Assembly: GCA_963930775.1 (NCBI GenBank) | Contig: OZ005689.1 | Coordinates: 4,092,001 to 4,156,000 of the forward strand | Reading direction: 5' to 3' | Source of the DNA: Cliona cf. orientalis | Taxonomy: Eukaryota; Porifera; Demospongiae; Clionaida; Clionaidae | DNA: 64,000 nt | In this document: positions 1-10,349 of the stretch, piece after piece | How the letters are laid out: each line of letters starts with the position of its first letter | Numbering within the stretch: the stretch's first letter is position 1 | Translations under genes and position numbers: made by a program | The notes under the pieces: model-generated | Database searches by the model: none | Seen by the model: only the letters and a program-made list of their open reading frames with translations | Told to the model about the DNA's origin: nothing

Positions 1-519
1 CACATACAAGTACGCGCGTGCGCGCAATTAATTATACGCAACGTCGATCAGCTATACGTATTGTCAGCTGTTACATCTTGTATAGCAGACCTTCAGCTGC
101 CAGCTGTAAAGCAATAACAACAACAACAATAATAATAGTAATAGTATTACCGGTATACAATGTCATGTTTCATAATAATAATTTGCGCGCGAATTGCACA
201 TTCTAAATTCCCTGCTTTCCTGGGTGTAATTATGTTACTGGTATTAATATTTATTATGCACATGCAATAGCTATCAATGCAAATTTCCATGCACCTTGCT
301 GCCATATTACATTACAATAATCATTATTGTATAGGCTCAGATTGATAGAATAACAACAACGAATAATTATAATTATAACATTTTACTTGGCTGCTTAGTT
401 CACATAACTATATCATAATACTAGATTTGTTACTCGTGTCAGGTTTTTAATTCAAGGTTCACTGTTCTCATGACCATATTATTATAATAATCTGTATACA
501 ATTAAATGTCATTGACAAG
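1..519. other. AT-rich intergenic sequence
   Basis: No convincing gene or repeat family is visible. The stretch holds short AAT/ATT runs. It lies downstream of the stop codon of the minus-strand KDZ-type gene. Confidence 0.5.
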
Positions 520-3213
520 TTATTTCTTCTTTGGTAAGATGGGTTTTCGTCCACTACTGTAGCACCTGGCAGAGTATAGATTGCGTCTAATGACCATCCG
601 ATGTAAGAAGAAAAGATGGTGTCGCTTGGGCATTGATGATAGTATTTTGCTGAAATTGTGAAGCCATGTAAACGTTTGCTCTCCAACTTGGGTGTTAAAA
701 TGTGGGTATTTTTTCTTCATTGGCTCTGGAGAGTACACTTCTTTGCATGCCTTGCTGCGGTGGTTAGGCAGATGAAAAGAGTCGATAATCTTGGTTAGAT
801 TGTGCCACACATCATTCAATGGGGATGGAAGTGGGAGGGGTCTAGAAGCCGCCTTCATTGTCGCCAAATGGCACATGTTGTCATAGGCAAGGAACATTTC
901 ATCTGTCTTCACACCAGCTGAGATGGCAGCTGCTAACCATTGAAGTAGCAGCACAAAAACCTGCGATGGAGATTCTGACCTATAATACAAAAAATAATTC
1001 AATAAACAATGCCCTGGTATTATAATATTATTAAGTAGACTTACTTGTAGAGTGGTGCCCACATTTCTATGTGGCCCCCACCTCTGACAATAAACTGATG
1101 CCCGCGAGACCATTTCCGCAACTTATGGCCCTTTCCTGTATCTTTGCGACATATTGGCTCATCTCCAGCAACCTTAACAGCGTCTATAAGCTCTGGATTA
1201 TTGGACAAGAGAGTCATAGTACCTGCCAGGAGTGTATAGTGAAGTAAAGATTTATTATAGTGATAGTGCCTATATAATAATTATGATAGTGTGATAGTGT
1301 CACGGTTGGGTGCTGAGTCATGAGCAGCATTAATTGGTGTCAAATACTGCATCAGCAGAAATTTACTAAGTATCATACCTTAATTGAGAAGTTGCAGCTG
1401 AAGTTCCCACATCCACACTAGAAGGTAATACATTCGTGACAACTGTTTCCACCTTGTCAGCATCACAGTCCTCGAGATTTTCTTCTCCTGTATTGTTGTG
1501 TAATTGCTAATTATAGCCCTATATATGCTTTGATTTCAGATAAATTACCAGGTTTTAAAGCTTTGCAGAATACAAGGAAGTCACGCAATGAAAGGGGAAC
1601 ATCAGGTGCGTTGTGAGAGAGAAAATCGCAATGGTCCTTGCAAAATGCCCGACCATACATAGGGGAGTTTGTGCAAACATCTGGAAGGTTAACTGTGGGA
1701 AATCCCTGGATGGAATGCTGCATAATATTATATATGTGGTAGAATTACACTTATTAATTATACAATCATGTACCTAGTCATGTATAGTGAATGGTATAAT
1801 AGCTAGCCTACCTGAACCTGATACATACAGTGTGCAAAATTAAGGCTCCAAATGCCATCTGTAACCCATAACTTGCCACACCCTACAATATAACAAGGTC
1901 TATAATTAGTAAGCATCATGAAAACTCAAAGGTAATATTTACAAACCTCTTTCCTTACAATCTGTGGTGCAATCAGTGTCTAGGTGAGGATAAATACTTG
2001 TCTGGCGGCATTCTTCTATCATATCCATACATAACTCAATATCAGCATCAGATCTAAACACAAAATCAAATTTTCCAATTCTTCTCAATTCATTTTCCAC
2101 CTCTCCAACCCAGAAAGCCTTGGCAGTATAATCTTTGGTGTCAGCTCTAATAATTATGATTTAGTAGTATTATAATAGAATGCATGAACCTGGATGTATA
2201 CCTAGCTCTGAAGGTAGCTGCAGTGCAGTATTGAAAGCTTCACAAAATCCCTGAAATGACACCCACGAGTGGTTCCTGGGAAATACAGTAATTAACCATT
2301 CAGTCACGCATAATTTCAGGTAAAATAATGATGAAATTGCTATCCAGGCATGCACATGTATAATGACGCATCTATTATTAAAAAATTATAATGCTACAGC
2401 CACTATAATAATATTCTTACGCCAAGGAGCACTGCCAATCAAGCAACTGCCTGTCAAAATACACAGTGTCGGTTACTTCCACAGCTGGTTGTTCCTGTGA
2501 ATAGTAGCGGAACCCCCTTTCATGCTTGTCTCCATACTCGGAGAGTAATTGTACAGAAGACAACACTTTGCACATCTCAGTGTAAACTTTTTAGCATAGT
2601 AGACTTCCTTGGTACTGTAATACTTAACATCACAACTATGATAAGCCACAAGTTTATCACCACATTCGATGCATGTATCTGTAGGTGGTGCCATCACATG
2701 CGTATGTTGTGGCGTACTCATACTCATTGGCAAATCATTCATACACAATTTTGAAAGAATAGTGCTAACTCTCTTCAGATCGTCATTGCTAATGCCGCTA
2801 GGGCACGCCTGCATTAGCATTGCCTCTCTCTGGCATTCAGTGAGCGATTTCGGTAGCGAATGGAGGGCTTTCATTAGTGAAAAGATTGTCGTCGAACCAT
2901 GCTTGGCTATCAACCACACGAGGATGTTGTCCGGGTGTAGATCTCTTAGCCTCTCTACTGATGTCACATTAGCAGCGTCCCTCATACGATCCACAGCTGT
3001 CTTAATTACCGTTACAGTAGCTTTATCAGCGCACCTTTGAGAGTGCAAGTCATCGAGGCTAGGGAGAAGACGTGGCTTCTTTTTCTTTGGTTGGCCTTTT
3101 TGCGAAGACATTTCGATCATTAATTCGCTATACAGCACTTCTACAATAATTTGTACATCTGCCAATGTAGTCAGTTTATAATTTAATACAGGCATGTCGT
3201 GCGCAAGCCACAC
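520..3213 (-). CDS. KDZ-transposase-related protein gene, 8 exons, one frameshift
   Basis: Minus-strand gene with probable exons 2421-3213, 2202-2250, 1947-2146, 1812-1882, 1549-1717, 1379-1489, 1045-1222 and 520-979, all bounded by GT-AG. The first exon has a Lys-rich basic patch and then a Cys cluster (CIECG, later CAKCC), as in the zinc clusters that precede KDZ (Kyakuja-Dileera-Zisupton) transposase domains. The last two exons encode GGHIEMWAPLYK, SESPSQVF, YDNMCHL, an Asp-Phe-His/Asn-His segment and NTQVGEQTF, which I recognise as the C-terminal half of KDZ-type proteins. Family knowledge points to a DDE-like DNA transposase or a gene derived from one. The reading frame jumps near 2525 (LLYNYS to EYGDKHERG), so the copy may be dead unless an unusual splice repairs it. 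The first Met could be at 3213 or at the internal MSSQKG. No terminal inverted repeats were found around it, so I infer a stranded or domesticated copy. Confidence 0.68.
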
Positions 3214-3930
3214 CCACCTAAATATTTATAATTGATTTTTATTGCTCGATAAACTTAAGCATAATGGTACTGTAGTTTTTAATAATAGTACATGCAATTA
3301 TAATTTATGTGCTAACACTAATTAAACCATTGATTTGGCTGTGAACTGTAAAGATAGCACAAAATTTAAATTATGTATAAGCTACCACAGTAAGTATTAC
3401 TATGAATATCTAATCACTTGCATACCTGTGGTCAAAATGAGTGCATGTGTATTGGAGAGAAATAGAAAGCTGATAGTAAGTTGACTGAATTTTGTAATAA
3501 GTTAGTAAATCAAGCTTACACTATCATGTGATATTGTGATGCTCACAAATTATTGACAGTAGATACTGCATGACAAATTGTGCGGCATATGATACTATAG
3601 GCTATTTATGTAGTACTTCTGTACAGATGCCACGGAGATGAGCCATCATAACATGGGATTATGAATACTCTGGTGTATCATACAGCTCATGCATATTCGG
3701 TACAGTGAAGTAATGGAATTACGCAAATCAATGAACCGTGAACCTTTGTCACCAAGGTGAATATATGCAGTGGAGATGTGAAATTATATTACTTCAAAGA
3801 TCACTAACAAATGAAAAAAGTGCATTTTAATACCATTGTTTATTATCCAGCGACTGGCCCCCCCCCTTAAGGATGCCCGCGGACGCATGCGCGGATATCG
3901 TTAAGTATTTTTTGTCAAGATGATGTCATA
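3214..3930. other. Intergenic spacer with possible GC-rich promoter
   Basis: Mostly AT-rich with no ORF of interest. The last 70 bp turn GC-rich and contain GCATGCGC at 3885-3892, just before the signal-peptide exon at 3931. This resembles the promoters of the receptor paralogs downstream. Confidence 0.4.
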
Positions 3931-4016
3931 ATGAGGCGATTCGCAATTTTGGCATCCATCTTCATCATGTCGGTAGCAACGCAGGACGCTGATTTGCTTT
4001 CTATTCACTACTGGAG
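3931..4016 (+). CDS. Orphan first exon encoding a signal peptide
   Basis: ATG at 3931 opens about 28 codons beginning MRRFAILASIFIMSVATQDA and ends at a good donor (GTGAGT at 4017). The N-terminus has a basic start, a hydrophobic core and a small-residue cleavage region, so it reads as a secretory signal peptide. No complete downstream gene joins it. The only related coding trace before receptor paralog A is the FN3 exon remnant near 4.4 kb. I infer the 5' end of a mostly deleted Ig/FN3 receptor gene. It could instead be an alternative first exon for paralog A. Confidence 0.45.
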
Positions 4017-4365
4017 GTGAGTAGCTAATCAAGTTAAAATTTATAAGAATCACTAGCTGGCTCATGACACTAGCTATAGCATAATTATCATCTTGATCTT
4101 AAATTTTAGTATCTATAGTGCCATGATTAATCATATTTCATTAGAATAATTATTATTATGTAGGTTGCATGCACACCACCACCACAATTAATGTGTACAG
4201 AATTTCCGGATTGAGCAAAATCGCATTGATCTACATCATACCAGGAGTAGTCAACTGCTTCAGTTGTGCACTGCAAGCACCAGCACCATGCAAAGATGTG
4301 CTTTTTGTATGTGTGGGTTCAATTCTCACTCATTGACAAGTCAGCAGCTAATGCATGAGCAGGGG

Positions 4366-4413
4366 GTTTGTACTAGCTACAGCCGTTTCTCCTGGTAGAA
4401 ACATAGTCCATTG
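4366..4413 (+). pseudogene. Remnant of an FN3-gene exon
   Basis: The segment ends in ATAGTCCATTG followed by the donor GTAAGT. It matches the end of the exon at 55922-55995 of the Ig/FN3 gene (CACAGTCCATTG then GTAAAT), including the preceding Ser-Ser-Gly-Arg codons. Only this tail survives. Its place immediately upstream of paralog A mirrors the complete Ig/FN3 gene upstream of paralog D. Confidence 0.5.
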
Positions 4414-4487
4414 GTAAGTATTAATCTTACAGTATAGTTAGCTGCGGTAACATTATAACATTGTAATATAGGATATTAGCTAATATC

Positions 4488-4686
4488 TGTTAACGATAGG
4501 TCTGTGATAAAAGCGTACTCCCCCCGCGTTTTTCTAGAGCGCGCAAAAATTCAATGCGCATGCGCGGTTGAGTGCGACGCCTACGTATCCTGATTCAGGA
4601 GCCGACACAATGAGTGTATAGGATTTGGATCTGTGAATGAGACACGTATATAGCTTAGGTTAGCTACTAAGAACCTCCAAGCAAAG
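4488..4686 (+). promoter_or_regulatory. Conserved promoter/5' leader of receptor paralog A
   Basis: This block shares colinear sequence with 46190-46377 (paralog C) and 58020-58216 (paralog D): TGTGATAAAAGC, a GC-rich stretch, TGCGCATGCGCGG at 4555-4567, a conserved GAGACAC, then ACTAAGAACC(T/C)CCAAGC before the ATG. The palindrome fits the published NRF1 consensus YGCGCAYGCGCR. Conservation outside coding sequence suggests a functional promoter in the ancestor. NRF1 binding is inference. Confidence 0.6.
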
Positions 4687-5757
4687 ATGAATAATAAAGG
4701 AAGGTATCTCATTTTATCGTTGGCCTTGTTGGCCTATGCTGATGCTCAATCATACTCGTGCCCTCGCATGCATCACTGTCAATGATCTTGGAAGTACCAC
4801 GGAGTTTTCCACCGAAGGACTCGTTGCCCGGGGCATTATCCCTCCAGGAAATACTGTTGACTCGGTTCTTGTGAGAATTAGGAACTTCGCCATAGTGTGT
4901 GACGCATCAGGGGATCAAATAAACACATCCTCCTTTGTTTCTGTGGTAGTTGAATTCCAGTGCGATCTTGAGAGTGCCCTTTCCAGTTTGGCCGTTTGCA
5001 ATGATTCCAGCACCATAGTCACCAGACAGTACCAGTTTCAGTGTATTGAACAAAATGGGCAACCTGTTTGGGATACCATTGTATCTGGCAGTAATATGTT
5101 TATCCAGACTCTGAATCCAACAGCTACACTCTCAACACCACTTGCTGACCAGTGCAGGCGATGTATTAATGATCAGCAGTCTAGTAGAGCTGACCCCAAC
5201 ACTCACTGTGACCGTGAGTCTACATATAATATTGTAGCTACTGTAACACTCTTCTTGTTGATAATGATCATCATGTGCCCACAGCATGTCCAGCCGCACA
5301 ATGTAACCAGGGACAGGGACGTTGCTATCTTGGGCAAGGAGTTGAGATGTGTGCTGTAACTATTATCTTCAGAGTTACTGTACAGAGAAGTGCCCTAGTG
5401 GTTTGATGAATGATTCCAACTTTGTCTGTGGTGAGTTGTATACAGTCTCTCCTTGTAGGGTTAATGTTAATTCATGTCCATTATATGGTACTGTAGCAGT
5501 CCCTGAGGGCCAGGTCAAGCACTGTTGTCGAGGGCCAAAACATGTTTATTGTATACATCCATGGAACCAATCCCTTGCTTAAATTAAATTATATTTATAT
5601 AAGCACTCATCTCTTGGCAATGCATGGGATTTGCCCTTGGGAATTGTGCTCATGTAAGCCTCAGGGAGTTGAATTACATACAAAATTTAATCTCTCTCTT
5701 AATATTAAATTGTGCACACACACACTCATGCACACATACACATACACGTACACACAG

Positions 5758-5940
5758 TTTGCCCTCCCCTAACTCTTGGTAATGGTACTGTGAGCTACTC
5801 AATGGGAATGGGCGTTAAACGAAATGTTGGAAGTGTGGCCACCCATACCTGCATTTCTGGCTACCGACTGCTAATACAGGATGGGGGAAATACACGAACC
5901 TGCAATATAAGTGGTTGGAGCGGTCAAGATTTCATATGTC
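5758..5940 (+). CDS. CCP/sushi exon of paralog A
   Basis: One exon, CA-rich tract plus AG acceptor to GTGAGT donor, encodes a complete CCP module: CPPLTLGNGTVSYS, then THTCISGYRL, TRTC and a C-terminal Cys after GWSGQDFI. The four cysteines, the conserved Gly-Tyr-Arg-Leu and the Trp near the end match sushi domains. Near-identical exons occur at 49527-49709 (paralog C, intact) and 42409-42587 (paralog B, with indels). Confidence 0.8.
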
Positions 5941-6599
5941 GTGAGTATATAGGCCTGGACCAAATATTCCTTTAAATGTGCCCATTAGCTATTCAAAATT
6001 TAATATAATTATTCTTCACTTATCTACCCCATTATTCAAGAGAAAGTTACCTATTATTCTTGACAAAATGATGAATATGACCAGAATGTACATAATGCAT
6101 TTTGGCCAACATATAAGTGCTGGATTACATGAATTTTTTCTTTATATGTAAGTTCTGAGGCTAAAGGAACTTTTAGCCACCCCAAAACTGATCGATGAGT
6201 AGTTATCTGAGCTATTTGCTCAAGTGCTAGCTTCCTCCATTTGATCACGGACTCATATCACATGACACAAAGTTTTCTATTTTAAGCACACATTGTGCAT
6301 GTAGGAAATGTGTAGGATAGGATAAAATTTTCTACACACTTCTGAATCACTTATTTAAAATTTCTGCCTTATCCTCTGCCAAACATGTGTCGGAAATCTC
6401 ATGTTTTGATAAGCACAACATAAAGGAAATCTTACTTTTGGTCCAGTAAAATTTAATGCGTGCAACCATCATGCATGCAGTAATTATTATGACATTGTAT
6501 AATTATTTTGTAAATCTTGTAAATAATAATTATATTAGATTATGATCCAACTACACTATCAGATTCTACTGTTACAGACACAGGTATGGGAGAAAGCAG

Positions 6600-7156
6600 C
6601 GGTATGCTAAATTGCACTAATATAACTTTAAGTATAAGAGATTTCGGCATAATCGATCAATCTGACAGTATTGATAAGTAGATCTATTATGCAATAATGA
6701 TGTACTACGGAAGATCTGGTCTCTCCCTCGGGCTTGTCATACTGGGATATTAGCTACATCAAATAGCGGGGATGCACCGTTGTGTTGCACCTATTGTACA
6801 TGTGGTGTGTTTTACCAATTCAATAATAATAGCTAGTATAAATACACAGATCAAGATATTCCTTGTGCAATTTTTCCCCATCCTCTGTTAATTATTCTCT
6901 TGGAAGGAAGGGGAATTCGAAGTCATCATCGCTATCCGCGGCTGTCCTAAAACCGAACGTCTGCGCATGCTCAGCTCCACCCACAATAACTATTAATGTA
7001 CAAAAAGTACGCATGCTCAGCCCCACCCACCGCATTAAGAGCCTCGAGTTCGCAGCACATAAACTCGCCCTTGTGTTTGTTTAGTATCATAAAGAGAAGC
7101 GTTTACGCTACTCATGGTTGGCGTAAAATCTTTCCTTTATTATGTTATAATAATGT
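6600..7156. other. Intronic/intergenic stretch without exon
   Basis: No homolog of the paralog B or C transmembrane exon can be found here. The sequence has two CGCATGCTCAG(C/T)(T/C)CCACCCAC motifs near 6963 and 7010, a short direct repeat of unknown role. Confidence 0.35.
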
Positions 7157-7403
7157 TTAAGGTACCATTTAATTGCGTGGGCGTGAGCGTCAGGAATGGC
7201 TAATTCAATTAGCGAATCGTGAAGGGGCGTGGCCGAAGAGGCCATACGAGTGCTTTTGGTCGAAGGTGGGCGTGTCCAGAATCGGCCAGGGATGATTATG
7301 CGCGTGTAATTAGCGACCGGAAGTGGCCCCTGAAGAAAAGGCCGGTAATTGCCCACATCAAAGCAAGATCAAAGCATTCTTTCTTAACTATTAACCGCAA
7401 CGA

Positions 7404-7437
<34 letters not shown>

Positions 7438-8181
7438 TATTAGGCCTAATTAAGCATGTGGGCGTGTTCCTGGCACTGTGTGGAGTGTGTGCGTGTGCAT
7501 TAATGCAGGTTTTATTGCTTCCGATTGGGCGTGGCTTCACGGGCCAGTGCTTGGACATCGGCGCCTGGGACTTGGCCTCGGCGATAGGTGGGCGTGTCCC
7601 GGCTGCGGTGGTGACCTTTGAACCCCGCGAGGAGGCTTTGGGGGCGTGGCAGGAGGTCAAAGGTGAGGCCATGTCTGTTAATGAGGCACTGTACGGCGGT
7701 GCGATCGAGGGGCCTGTACGGCTGGACGGAAGCTGACGATGGTTTGAAGCGGATGTGGTTGCGATGACGTGTTGTTACTCCGCCCACACAGGAAATGAGG
7801 TGAGCTCTTGCGTGGGCGGTGTGGCAGAACGGCCTCCAAGTGTTTGTGTGTGTTTTGGCCTTGAGGAAGCTGTGTGTTTTAATTGCGATTGATTGTGGGC
7901 TTCCGGTGGACATCCGGTGGTTAGTAGGCACTTGATTGAGAATGGTGGTCCTTGGGGAACAGGGTGGGGCTGTTTTGGGCGTGGCCTGGCCCCTCCCTTC
8001 CGGCTCGGCTTCCGGTCCATGGAGGATATTAAATGAACACTTCCGGCTCTAGCAGCCACACCCCTGAGACCTGTGCAATTAAAAGGGCGTGGTTACACAA
8101 CATGCACCTCACTAATGACTTTGATGTGGTTTAGGTGTCATATCCCCCACCTCACGCCCACGCAATTTAATGGTACCTTAA
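7157..8181. mobile_element. TTAA-flanked DNA transposon, copy 1
   Basis: The element is bounded by TTAA on both sides (7157-7160 and 8178-8181) and has inverted ends GGTACCATTTAATTGCGTGG. An almost identical copy lies in opposite orientation at 20224-21239. TTAA target duplications are typical of piggyBac-like elements, though the GGTACC terminus is not the usual CCC. The interior is GC-rich, with an A-tract at 7407-7434. Overlapping open frames (for example 7775-8059 and 7512-7931, minus) match no transposase I know. It is probably non-autonomous and inserted in the middle of receptor paralog A. Confidence 0.72.
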
Positions 8182-8360
8182 TACGTTCAAACACAAGGGC
8201 AGATATGCGCCAAAACACCTTGCGTAAAATGTCCCCGCTATATACAAAACGGTGACGTTCTCCCCTTTAGCTTTAAAGGAAACACTGGCGTAAAATGTTC
8301 CTTTTACTAGGTCTAAGGGAAATATTTCCTAAAATACGCCATAATTTATCTACATAACCG

Positions 8361-8512
8361 TCGGCGACGACGTCGGCGAAGGCATCGGCGATGGTGTCGG
8401 CGACGACGTCGGCGAAGACATCGGCGATGGTGTCGGCGACGGTGTCGGCGACGACGTCGGCGATGATATCGGCGATGTTGTCGGCGACGGTGTCGGCGAT
8501 GGTATCGGATTG
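8361..8512. repeat. GTCGGCGA-type minisatellite
   Basis: Tandem units of the form GTCGGCGA(C/T)G(A/G) repeat about a dozen times and stay open in several frames. On the minus strand they read as IADTVAD-like repeats. The block abuts a reversed terminus of the TATGGAAGCCGAGA family (8513-8540) and lies just upstream of the juxtamembrane exon at 8552. Confidence 0.7.
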
Positions 8513-9136
8513 CGGCGGATTGCCCCTCTCGGCTTCCGTACTACTATCAAGCCCACCCATTGATGGATTTAAAATGAAAAATTCTGCTGTAATTATTGAT
8601 GAGGAAGAACAGGTAAACAGGTAGTTCTAACGAAGATTAGTAATTTTATTACATGCCTGAGAGCAAACTGTTGAACGCCATCTGAGGGAGTACTTAAAAC
8701 TCTGTACTATAATATGTATTATATTAATATTATATATCTATCTTAGATTATAGTGTCTAAAAATGATTAGCTACAATTGAAAGCAAAACATTTAAAAAAA
8801 ATAAGCTCCAGGGTATCGAATTTTGGAACGGTATTCATGATTGAATATCAGTACACACTTTGTAGTACATGCAGGGACACATTTGACACCATAATAAATA
8901 TTGTATGAGTATTCTGATTAGTTAATGTATGAGGTGTCTTTATGTCGAGGTACGATGAATCAGATTGTCAATGATATCGATACCCATGCAGATTTTTTAA
9001 TATAATAATAATATAGTAATTATTATAGTTGGGATCAGAGTTTCGAATAAAGAGCTAGGTGTCATTGTTATTCATGCAGCTGTCCTTAATACATAGAGAG
9101 GTTATATTAATATGTTGTTTGCCTAATATTTCACAG

Positions 9137-10302
9137 GACGTGAGGGCTACTGATGGTACTACGGTAACCCTGATATATGCCGATATAGGCCCGAATGCTG
9201 TCAGCAGAGTTCAAAGGGTCATGGCACCTGATGACAGCAACTACAAAGTACAATATGCATCAATCAACTACAATACCAAAGCACCTCAGAATCTCTGTGT
9301 GCCGATTACATCAATGACAAAAGTTGTTGATAATGAATTAAAATCAGGTATAAGGTATATAACCATATGCATGGCATTGCGTAATAATCAAGACTTAGTA
9401 CATGCATAATGAAATTATTAAGTATATACTATCAGGGCCCAGTATCTATAGCTCAGTTGGTAAGAGTGTCTGACTAGATATCAGAAGGTCCTGGGTTCAA
9501 ATCCCGGCTGGATCCTGAGATTTTACCTCTATCCACTAGCTTCACTTCTCTCTTGCCTGTTATAACAATATTAGTACTAAGAGCATGAATAAATAATTTT
9601 TTGGTGTATGTTCTAGTATACTGAACAGCAGTTTGTGTCTACTGAAACAGGTATAATATATAATTCACAATATCTGATTCAGTGCACCATGATAGCTAGA
9701 AATATTCCCCTTTCCAGTATGCTGGCAGGTTATTAATTATTAATGATAATAATATTATTATAATTATCTTTGTTACTCCGTACTCTTGCCATAGTGAATT
9801 TATACTCTCTACTGATTGTACTCAAAGAAGAACTTTCTCCAAAGTGGTATGAGTTTGGCTTGGTTGTGGGAGTCCCCCAGGAGCTGATGGACAGTTATTC
9901 CGGCTACCCCTCGGACCAGTGCTTGACTGAAGTACTAGACTACTGGTTGAGGCATCACAATGAAACGATAAAGTGGACGGAAGTTGCCGATGCACTCATT
10001 GACAAGGCAGTTGATCTGAACCAATTGGCAGAGAAAGCTCAGCTACTTTCCTCAAGTGCTGAAAAAATTAACGGTACAGTTTCCTATAATAATAATGAAA
10101 TTAATTAAAATATGGATTGGTAGTATATAGTTTGCAGAGTTAGTTAGGGGCCCTGATCAACATGTAAGATATCTATTATTGTACAGATGGAAATGATAAT
10201 GACTACTGTGCTGGCACAATGCTAGATGCTACCAAAAAGGATGCCTGTAGCCATACTGCGGATGTGAGCGCTCCTAAGCTTCCACCTAAACCACAGCCAT
10301 AG
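9137..10302 (+). CDS. Open cytoplasmic tail of paralog A: dual ITIM-like, death domain, Pro-rich end
   Basis: Three phase-compatible exons (9137-9347, 9795-10073, 10197-10302). The first contains LIYADI and VQYASI. Both fit the ITIM consensus [SIVL]xYxx[IVL], and the tyrosines are 26 residues apart, a spacing that suits tandem-SH2 phosphatases. The second has LSPKWYEFGLVVGVPQELM, a run ending in LDYWLRHHNETIKW and then ADAL: the helix pattern of a death-fold (DD-like) domain. The third ends in PKLPPKPQP, an SH3-type proline motif, before TAG. From family knowledge this predicts phosphotyrosine-dependent and death-domain signalling below the membrane. That this occurs here is inference, because the upstream ectodomain is broken. 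Confidence 0.7.
9436..9515 (+). tRNA. tRNA-like sequence / tRNA pseudogene
   Basis: The T-arm (CTGGG TTCAAAT CCCGG), anticodon stem (TCTGA/TCAGA) and A-box-like GCTCAGTTGG are clear. The anticodon loop CTAGATA would give AGA. The acceptor strands GGCCCAG and CTGGATC pair with one mismatch only if the linker before the D-arm is six bases too long (TATCTATA). It lies in an intron of paralog A. A functional tRNA is unlikely; a tRNA-derived pseudogene fits better. Confidence 0.5.
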
Positions 10303-10349
10303 GTTAATTCTTGAGGCTGAATTTGAAAACACAACTCATAATTACTAAT

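Larger units (their letters stand above)
4687..10302 (+). pseudogene. Receptor paralog A: sushi / ITIM / death-domain family, broken ectodomain
   Basis: Exons by homology with paralogs B-D: 4687-5213 (signal peptide plus Cys-rich domain 1), 5285-5430 (Cys-rich domain 2), 5758-5940 (CCP/sushi), 6539-6583 (linker), 8552-8612 (juxtamembrane), 9137-9347, 9795-10073 and 10197-10302 (tail). The leader MNNKGRYLILSLALLAYADA is hydrophobic. A 4-bp tandem duplication (GCAT GCAT near 4767) then shifts frame and gives an early stop. A second single-base shift falls in exon 2 near 5345. The TM exon present in B and C is not found; its place is taken by about 1 kb of TTAA transposon plus a minisatellite. 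The short GASDQ exon is also decayed. The last three exons are open and phase-compatible. I infer a pseudogene, or at best a tail-only transcript. Confidence 0.72.

Noticed and set aside
7512..8059. Overlapping frames in the TTAA element as transposase
   Set aside because: No catalytic motif recognisable; composition bias of the GC-rich element explains the open frames. Identity between the two copies reflects recency.
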